A DNA stretch of 64,000 bases from Craterostigma plantagineum (Eukaryota > Streptophyta > Magnoliopsida > Lamiales > Linderniaceae), in contig JAPQWV010001410.1 of assembly GCA_027422505.1 (NCBI GenBank), positions 25,788-89,787 of the forward strand, given 5' to 3'. A program made the translations under genes and the position numbers. The notes beneath the pieces are model-generated. The model had not been told where the DNA came from. It worked only from the letters and a program-made list of their open reading frames with translations, and did not search any database. Within the stretch, counting starts at the first letter, position 1; each line of letters opens with the position of its first letter. Positions 58,163 through 64,000 of this stretch are shown piece after piece.

Positions 58163-59420
58163 AATGATGAACCACCACAGAAACCCGAGATGGGAAAAGA
58201 AGAAGGCGAATCGTCGAAGATAAAAGCCGATTGCGATGAAGAGGATGAAAAATATTCAAAGGCCGAGGAGCCCTCGAAGGTCGAGAAAGAGGAGGCGATT
58301 GAAGAAATGCCGCCATGACAACCACCTGAGAAAGTTGAGGAGATCGACGTGAAGGCATCGGAGAATGCCCAGGTGATGAAGAACGAGGTCGAGGACGCCA
58401 TGCACATGTCATCGGATGAAGCTAAAGATAATACCAACGAGGTGAATGAGAAAGCCATAGAGACACACGAAGTGTCCGTGAAAGGTGATGAGGCTATTGA
58501 AGGAATAATCCAGCAAGCTGAAGAAGTCGTGGGAGGAGAGAACCACGAGTGCGGCGTGGAAGAGACAACCAGTGCAGCCACGACGGAGGCCCTGCGACAT
58601 GTTGATCGCAAAGTCGCTGAATTAAGGATTGGAGAACCTACAAAGGCCTGTTCTAACAAGGAGAAATACGTTAATGAAGGAAAAAATACGCAAGAAAGAC
58701 AAGGAGATAAAGGAATGGATCGAGGCGAGGAATACCCTCGAGACTTATATGAACTGCTTGAGGAATTAATTAATGAAAGGGATAAGCTCGCCGATAAGTT
58801 GAATTCGCACGAGAAGGACGAAACCACGACGACGACTAATGAGGTCCCCAAGCTGATGGGCGATAACCAAAATCTGAAAGAAAAAGATCGATGGGAACTG
58901 CAGAAAAGTCGCAGAAGAGGTCACTAACGATGCGCTCGTGAACAACCAGACGGAGCAGTACATGGTCACCACCATGGACGAGATTAACAAGAAAGAGTAT
59001 GAAGGATTCGGCACGCCAGATTCTGGCAACGGGCCAACGAGCCTAACGGGCTACGTCCCGAAGATGGAAGAAAAACATGCCTATATTTATTACAGCACCG
59101 ACGAAAGCGAAAAGGCTATAGATAGCTCTCTACACTTCGAAAGCCCGATGAAGAAGTGCTACGAAGTTTTGCATGCGGTTGATGCGATCGACGAATATGC
59201 AGTTATGCAGTTGAAAGAATACAACAAAAGGAAGTTGGTCTTCATCACTAAAGAGCGATGAAGCTAGACGACGAAACTAAGGAAGTAGAAGAGATGATCG
59301 TCTACGATAAGGTCGCCGACTCACCAAGCTTTCTAGTAACTGGAGATTGAGCCGCGACGTATGATACACGAAAGAGAATTAAATTTAAAGATGATTGAGG
59401 ACCGAAAGAAGATTGAGCTT
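58163..59420 (+). pseudogene. Acidic unknown coding region of the gag-only element
   Basis: 58349-58927 and 58938-59261 are open plus-strand frames rich in Glu, Lys and Asp (for example YELLEELINERDKLADKLNS, likely coiled coil). The last has YYSTDESEKAIDSSLHFESP and YEVLHAVDAIDEYAVMQLKE. I recognise no domain. Lying where pol would be, it may be a former single ORF fused to gag. Confidence 0.5.
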
Positions 59421-59432
59421 AAGGGCGGAATT

Positions 59433-59670
59433 TGTTAGATAAGCTCAATCTAAGAAGAATAAAATAAAATACTAAATACCTAATAGCAAATCTAGAAGAT
59501 AAGGAAAAATCAATCAAGAGCCGTATGAAATATTTGAAGACCAAGGCAAGCAGCCAACTAGATAAAGAAAAGGTCAAGATATGTCAACTAAGGAAAGCTG
59601 CGCGTGATATGTGAGAAGAAATTGCATTAAGATCCTAGTAATCCAATAGAAAAAGACTTGCATGAATGTA

Positions 59671-59711
<41 letters not shown>

Positions 59712-59872
59712 TACGTTAAGTGTGGGCAGAGAGAAGAAATAAAAGAAAAGACTTGGCAAATTTTATTGTCTTCATTTTCGATCCCACACAGGAAAATATT
59801 CAGCCCCAAATTCTCATATCGTCCTCATACACATCAAACACTCGGTCCTCTACAACATAAAATAAAACAACA
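59433..59872 (+). repeat. 3' LTR of the gag-only element, with (TA)n
   Basis: It matches the 5' LTR; a (TA)n microsatellite at about 59671-59709 replaces the short TATATA tract of the 5' LTR. Confidence 0.93.
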
Positions 59873-60214
59873 TTCATCACGAATCGAATAAATTTGTGCA
59901 ACATTTACCTCTCGGACACGTTTAATACTTTAACCTCCTCACAGGTTCGATAAGTGGTCCCAGAATCAGACATGGAGTGTCCATGATACCTATATATATT
60001 CATTTCAAGGACCTGAACAGAGAATCACCAAGGAAAATAACTCACGCCATAAATATAAAGATGATTAAAATACTACAATACATATTTAAGGGATAGTGTT
60101 TGTTGATTTGAAAATGATGAAAAAAAATCCATTTTATTAATATACGTAAAAATTTACACAAAAAATTCAAAATAAACATGAAAAAAATACAAAAGTCCAT
60201 TTTCTTTATTTTTT

Positions 60215-60471
60215 GCCTTTACCGAATCTTATTGGATCTTAACGGATCCGGTACCTGTTCCGGCTTAAATATAGTCGTTACCGGATTACCGGTTCCGGAA
60301 CTGGAACCGGCACCGGTAACGGTCGGTTCTATTTTTCCGGAACCAATCCGGTAACGATAATTACCGGATTGGTTCCGGTTTCTAACCGGTTGAACCTGTT
60401 CCGGTTCCTAACCGGAACCGGTCACCGGTTTGGGCCGGTTCCGGGCCGAACCGGCCCGATAGCCATGTCTA
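60215..60471. mobile_element. hAT-type end with CCGGTTCC subterminal repeats
   Basis: The region is packed with CCGGTTCC/GGAACCGG in both orientations and ends GCCCGATAGCCATGTCTA, the complement of a hAT-like TAGACATGGCTATCGGGC. The other end and TSD were not found. Confidence 0.5.
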
Positions 60472-60555
60472 AGAAGAACTTGGGTTAATAAGCTATCAAT
60501 CGTATGGAAAGGGGTCGAACATGAAACCATTGGACGATTACGAGGCCCAATTTAT

Positions 60556-60816
60556 TACTTCATCCGTCCCACTTATTTCTTTCCATCTTTCTAAGGGTAT
60601 CCCACATAATTCTTTCCATTTCTATTTCTGGTAAAAAATTATTCCAATAATTGAACTAATTACACCATTTATATTAAAAAGACTTCTTAAGTTGCGTGAC
60701 CACTAATAGATTTTTTCTCTTCATGCTTTAAAAGTGTACTATAATATTAAAAAAGTGATTTCTTAATTTACGTGCCTACTAATTTTTGGGAAGTATTAAG
60801 TGGGACAGATGTAGTA
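60556..60816. mobile_element. Diverged Stowaway-like MITE
   Basis: TACTTCATCCGTCCCACTTA at the left matches the inverted right end TACTACATCTGTCCCACTTA. TA borders fit Stowaway. It carries no coding sequence. Confidence 0.7.
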
Positions 60817-60860
60817 ATAATTTGGTAGAAAAGATTAATTTACCACTTTAATGCTCCTAC

Positions 60861-60884
60861 TAGGGATGTGCGTGGTGCGGTTTA
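60861..60884. mobile_element. Terminal fragment of the 38142-39005 hAT family
   Basis: tagggatgtgcgtggtgcgg matches, with one mismatch, the inverted right end of the hAT element at 38142-39005. Only about 24 bp remain. Confidence 0.6.
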
Positions 60885-60997
60885 AGTTTTCATTTAATTA
60901 TACATCGAATTATGTAGAATATATTAGAATTTTGCTTTGATTTATTAGCTATCTTTGTAATGGGGCGTGTAATTGTTTATTCGATAGTTTTGGACTA

Positions 60998-61503
60998 CAC
61001 TAGTACAAAATAAGACATAGGCGACGGTTTCGAGGCGTCGCCAAGTGCCCCGACGCCTATGTATGAAGATATCGCGACGGTTCCAAACCGTGCACATGTT
61101 GAAGAATAGGCATCGGTTTCTACCAAAACGTCGCCTATACTACACAATAGGACACCTTTTTTGCAGCATAGGCGACGTCTTCTTCTGACACCGTCGCCCA
61201 TTCCTGGTTTTCAGCGACGGTTTTCGCTGTAAGCGTCACTTCCTTTATTTTTTTTAATAATTTTGTTGTTTTTCGTTATCCCGATAACCTATTTCAAAAC
61301 ATTTCAATGCAACATTCAAACCCAACACTTAACTCCAATAATCAAACACATTATTCAACTAAATCGAATTTCATAACATTAAACAATAAATTTAGTTCAA
61401 CAATACATGTCAGTCACATATAAAAGCAAATTAACGATCAACTCAGGACGCTAGACAAATTCCATTGAAGTACACTCTCTCCAAAATTCTCGAACTTCTC
61501 CAC
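60998..61503. mobile_element. CACTA (En/Spm) transposon end, truncated
   Basis: CACTAGTACAAAA is a standard CACTA terminus. Subterminal GGCGACGGTTT, TAGGCGACG and inverted forms recur to about 61230. The rest to 61503 is non-coding, and the copia LTR begins there. The other terminus was not found. Confidence 0.7.
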
Positions 61504-61850
61504 TGTAGAGTATACATTTAATTGAGCTTGATATTATTAGTTGTCCTTGTAATTAGGGGCGTTTTGTATAGTAGTCCTTAGATTAGGACTAGTTTTGATA
61601 TTTATACCAAGTTGTTTGGTATAAATACGTGTAAATCAATTGAGCTGTATAGAGAAAGTTTTGAAGATTGATCCGAAAGGCTTGCAATTCAATTTTAGAG
61701 GGAGAAACAACAGTAACTTTCTCACTAATCGAATTCTCCCTCTCGCTCTTCAAATGAGTTTTTCGATCGAATCTTATTGATTATCATTATCGTCGAATTA
61801 CTTTGAATTCTTATCTAGGATCTTAAAGTTGTTAATCGCAGGACCTAACA
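61504..61850 (+). repeat. 5' LTR of the right-end copia element
   Basis: It starts TGTAGAGTATA and ends GACCTAACA just before the primer site. It has a TATA-like ggtataaata near 61620. The left border is inferred from the TG...CA rule and imperfect terminal inversion; TGATATTA at 61529 is an alternative start. Confidence 0.7.
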
Positions 61851-61852
61851 AT

Positions 61853-61864
61853 TGGTATCAGAAC
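61853..61864 (+). promoter_or_regulatory. tRNA-Met primer-binding site
   Basis: tggtatcagaac two bases after the LTR. Confidence 0.85.
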
Positions 61865-62924
61865 AGATTCGTTCTGTTTTGGATAAAAAATTGTTAGATT
61901 TGGATCAAAAATTTAATTATGTTCACTGTTCATCGAAGAACAGTTTGGCGCGAATCTGTCTTCGATCCAATAGCATAATTCTGTGCCTAATTGACTTGAA
62001 TTTGATGTTCCTGTGCTCGCTTAAGTGTCAAATGTTGATTGCTATCAAATCCGTAGCTGTTTGAACTTCGTGTTTGGATTAATCGATTTTGTGAGTTACG
62101 GTTTGCGTAATAACATGAAGAACATGTCCTTATTTTGATCAAATTCGACATATTGTGCTTCATAACGTGTTTAATTGCGTGTTCGTGCGTAGTTAGTAAA
62201 CGATTGCGAGCAATTACCTGAAAGTTCAGTGTCTAATTCCTTGTTTTTGCTTGAATCTGTGCTAACTGTATTATGGAATTTTTCTCGATCATTCTAATTT
62301 TTCTCGCTAGGTTTTGCGATCGGATTAATTTCTGGATCGAAAACTTGGCGCGATAATTTTTCTCGGTCAGAATACGAAGTCGGTGCTAAAATCGTCAACA
62401 CTAGAAACGATTTTAGTAAGAAATATTTCTCGAGCATTATTTAGCGAAAATCTTTTTCGAGGGAGACCAATTTTGACTTTGCACGCGTAAAAACTCTCTC
62501 TCGAGAACACATTTCGGTCAGACATTTAAAGTTTGACCAAGCTAAAAATCATTTACACGCGAGAAACTTTTCCATCAACCGATTTATTTTGACTTGTCGA
62601 GAAACTTACTAACGTACTGTTTCTTTACGATCGAAATAAATTCACGATCTGGAAATTTTCTCGACCGAACGATTTGGGCAATTTATTTCGCTTGAAAAAT
62701 ATTTCACTGACAAACTATCTCGCACGTAAACAGTACACACTATATTCTATTTCGACGAAATTATTTTTGATCAAACTTTAAAGATTGAATCGAAAATAAT
62801 TCTCGATCTATTTTTTGAATCAAACGCTACTAACGAATTTTGACACTTGTGAAGCACATTACATCATCTTCAAACATTCAAAACACTTAACGAAGATCCT
62901 TCAAAAACTCAACTACAAAACAAA
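61865..62924 (+). other. Untranslated leader of the right-end copia element
   Basis: About 1 kb between primer site and gag start with only short ORFs. TTTCTCGA-like motifs recur in both orientations. A long leader is usual in some copia lineages. Confidence 0.55.
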
Positions 62925-64000
62925 ATGGATGCATACTCGCTCGGGAATGACAACCGTCCACCGATTTTGCAACGAGACGAATATACCGTGTGGAGGAGCC
63001 GCTTCCTCAATTTCATCGCTCTAAAAGATCAAGTCGAGAATTTACTGAAGTCACTAGAAGAGGGAACCGCACAGTTTTGGGAACATGTCCCCGGTGACGA
63101 AACGGCAACTCCTCAAATTCCCGCATCTAGGCGACTGAAGGAGCCTAGGGAGTACACAATCGAGGAGAGGGCTCGAACTAAGGCTGATCTAGTAGCCATG
63201 AACACCCTCATGCAGGGCATCCCCAACGACATATACCGACAGATTGATAGCCTTTCATCGGCTAAAGGAACGTGGGATGAACTGCATAGGATGATGCAGA
63301 GGACGGAAATTGGTTTAAAGGCCAAAAAGCCGAACATTCTCACCGCTTACGACTCATTCAAAGCAAAGCCTGAGGAGAGCCTATACGAGATCTACCAAAG
63401 ATACCTCACTCTTCTCAACGAGATGAGGAAGATAGAGATCACGAAGACCAACATGGAGACAAACATCAGATTTCTATCTTCTCTGCCCACGGAATGGAAG
63501 AAAATATCCACTCAGATTCGACAAAATAAAGATTTAAAGGAGTTGGATGTCCATGCCGTGTTTGACAATTTCGCACAGCATGAGGATGATATAAGCGAGA
63601 TTCTCAAAGAGCAGAAAGACAAACAGAACGAAGACGCTGTTGCCTTAGTCTCGGAGAAAAGGAGCTCAAGATCAAGAAAGGAAAAGACCGTTAGGCCTCC
63701 TTCACCTTCAGAGTCGGAAGAAGAGTCGGACTCCGACGTTGAGCCAAATCTGAAAGCACTAGGAAAGCAGTTAGCTCTCATAGGACAAATGATGAGCAAG
63801 AAGTACTTAAAGAAGAAGTCTTCAACCTCAGCCAACCGACTTCGGACTACAAGCTCTAAAAACAAAGAACGTGCACCAGAGAGCTCCGATGTCAATCCTA
63901 AGGAGGCTAACCAATGCTTCAACTGTGGCAAGCCAGGTCACTTCGCCAGAGAGTGCACTCTTCCGAAGAAGAGAGATGCCACCTACTACTCTAGGAACCT
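62925..64000 (+). CDS. Intact copia gag start, running off the window
   Basis: From ATG 62925 the frame is open for 358 codons to the window end, with no stop. It starts MDAYSLGNDNRPPILQRDEY, then TVWRSRFLNFIALKD. The UBN2-type gag core has VAMNTLMQGIPNDIYRQIDS, AKGTWDELHRMMQ and TNIRFLSSLPTEWKKISTQI. An acidic Ser/Glu stretch (SESEEESDSDVEPN) precedes a CCHC knuckle CFNCGKPGHFARECT at about 63919-63960. Gag forms the virus-like particle and binds element RNA. The uninterrupted frame contrasts with every other retroelement here, so this may be the youngest element in the window. Confidence 0.9.
   Translation, partial: MDAYSLGNDNRPPILQRDEYTVWRSRFLNFIALKDQVENLLKSLEEGTAQFWEHVPGDETATPQIPASRRLKEPREYTIEERARTKADLVAMNTLMQGIPNDIYRQIDSLSSAKGTWDELHRMMQRTEIGLKAKKPNILTAYDSFKAKPEESLYEIYQRYLTLLNEMRKIEITKTNMETNIRFLSSLPTEWKKISTQIRQNKDLKELDVHAVFDNFAQHEDDISEILKEQKDKQNEDAVALVSEKRSSRSRKEKTVRPPSPSESEEESDSDVEPNLKALGKQLALIGQMMSKKYLKKKSSTSANRLRTTSSKNKERAPESSDVNPKEANQCFNCGKPGHFARECTLPKKRDATYYSRN

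Larger units (their letters stand above)
57189..59872 (+). mobile_element. Gag-only LTR retrotransposon (TR-GAG-like), 2684 bp
   Basis: Two LTRs of about 421 and 440 bp, a tRNA-Met primer site, a purine-rich aagggcgg near the 3' LTR, and 5-bp duplications ttcat at 57184-57188 and 59873-59877. The 1.8-kb interior has a gag-type N-terminus followed by long acidic coding stretches and no protease, integrase, RT or RNase H. It must depend on a copia partner. By eye the LTRs differ at about 12 positions besides the (TA)n tract. It lies within a PDH E1 alpha intron. Confidence 0.93.
50143..60012 (-). pseudogene. Pyruvate dehydrogenase E1 alpha remnant (mitochondrial type)
   Basis: Minus-strand exons in order: 60012-59909 ([26 protein letters not shown]), 57139-57064 (RDPIDRIRRLILAH ... 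ATEDDLK), 56967-56914 (LIEKEVKKKVAEALEKAK), 56833-56768 (KSPFPDPSQLFTNVYVKGLG) and 50169-50143 (AFGADKNM, stop). Together they follow the C-terminal third of the thiamine-dependent E1 alpha subunit, which decarboxylates pyruvate in the mitochondrial matrix. Most junctions have GT donors and AG acceptors. Defects: no AG before exon 57139, a 7-nt insertion after LILAH that breaks the frame, and a C-terminus cut about six residues short. Earlier exons are not visible. Introns are swollen by a gag-only retrotransposon (57189-59872) and a hAT complex (50360-56100). Confidence 0.85.

Overview
This is a plant nuclear window, almost certainly from a dicot. The evidence is intron-bearing host gene exons, Ty1/copia elements primed by initiator tRNA-Met, plant LINE, MULE, hAT, CACTA, Stowaway and Harbinger-like DNA transposons, and an endogenous plant pararetrovirus. 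There is no sign of prokaryotic organisation. The DNA is AT-rich and most of it is transposon. Only two host protein genes are visible, both on the minus strand: a galacturonosyltransferase-like (GATL) gene at 26239-27293 with one frameshift, and scattered exons of a mitochondrial-type pyruvate dehydrogenase E1 alpha gene between 50143 and 60012.

Layout, left to right. 1-2264: 3' end of an LTR retrotransposon with a long extra ORF. 3500-4600: a degenerate CCGAAAACTT motif array split by a MITE-like element. 6337-11600: a decayed minus-strand LINE. 11895-12325: a small MULE-type MITE. 12601-16408: MULE A, a decayed Mutator-like element. 16745-24677: an endogenous pararetrovirus in two head-to-head pieces that together equal about one viral genome, flanked by a 28-bp direct repeat. 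26239-27293: GATL. 27596-31236: a MULE with a 9-bp target-site duplication (TSD) and an OTU protease-like domain, inserted about 300 bp upstream of GATL. 31260-32330: a MULE MITE built around a ~111-bp minisatellite. 32689-40433: a nested stack in which a Harbinger-like element is split by MULE B, MULE B is split by a hAT element, and a Stowaway MITE sits in the right flank. 41529-46478: a TNT1-like copia element with both LTRs and a large reverse transcriptase deletion.

50143-60012 holds the PDH E1 alpha remnant. Its last intron contains a hAT-family transposon carrying a palindrome with ~2.1-kb arms and a captured extensin fragment at the centre. Another intron contains a gag-only LTR retrotransposon (57189-59872, TSD ttcat). 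60215-61503 is a pile of hAT, Stowaway-like and CACTA ends. 61504-64000 is the 5' LTR, primer site and intact gag start of a further copia element running off the window.

MULE A and MULE B are the same family: the same transposase, the same CpG-rich subterminal arrays and the same tail of a plant mobile domain (PMD) gene. MULE B keeps most of the PMD gene and MULE A has lost it by internal deletion. Several insertions are proven inside the window by TSDs or by an uninterrupted second copy of the target. All calls come from reading the sequence; no database search was run, and divergence figures are hand counts.
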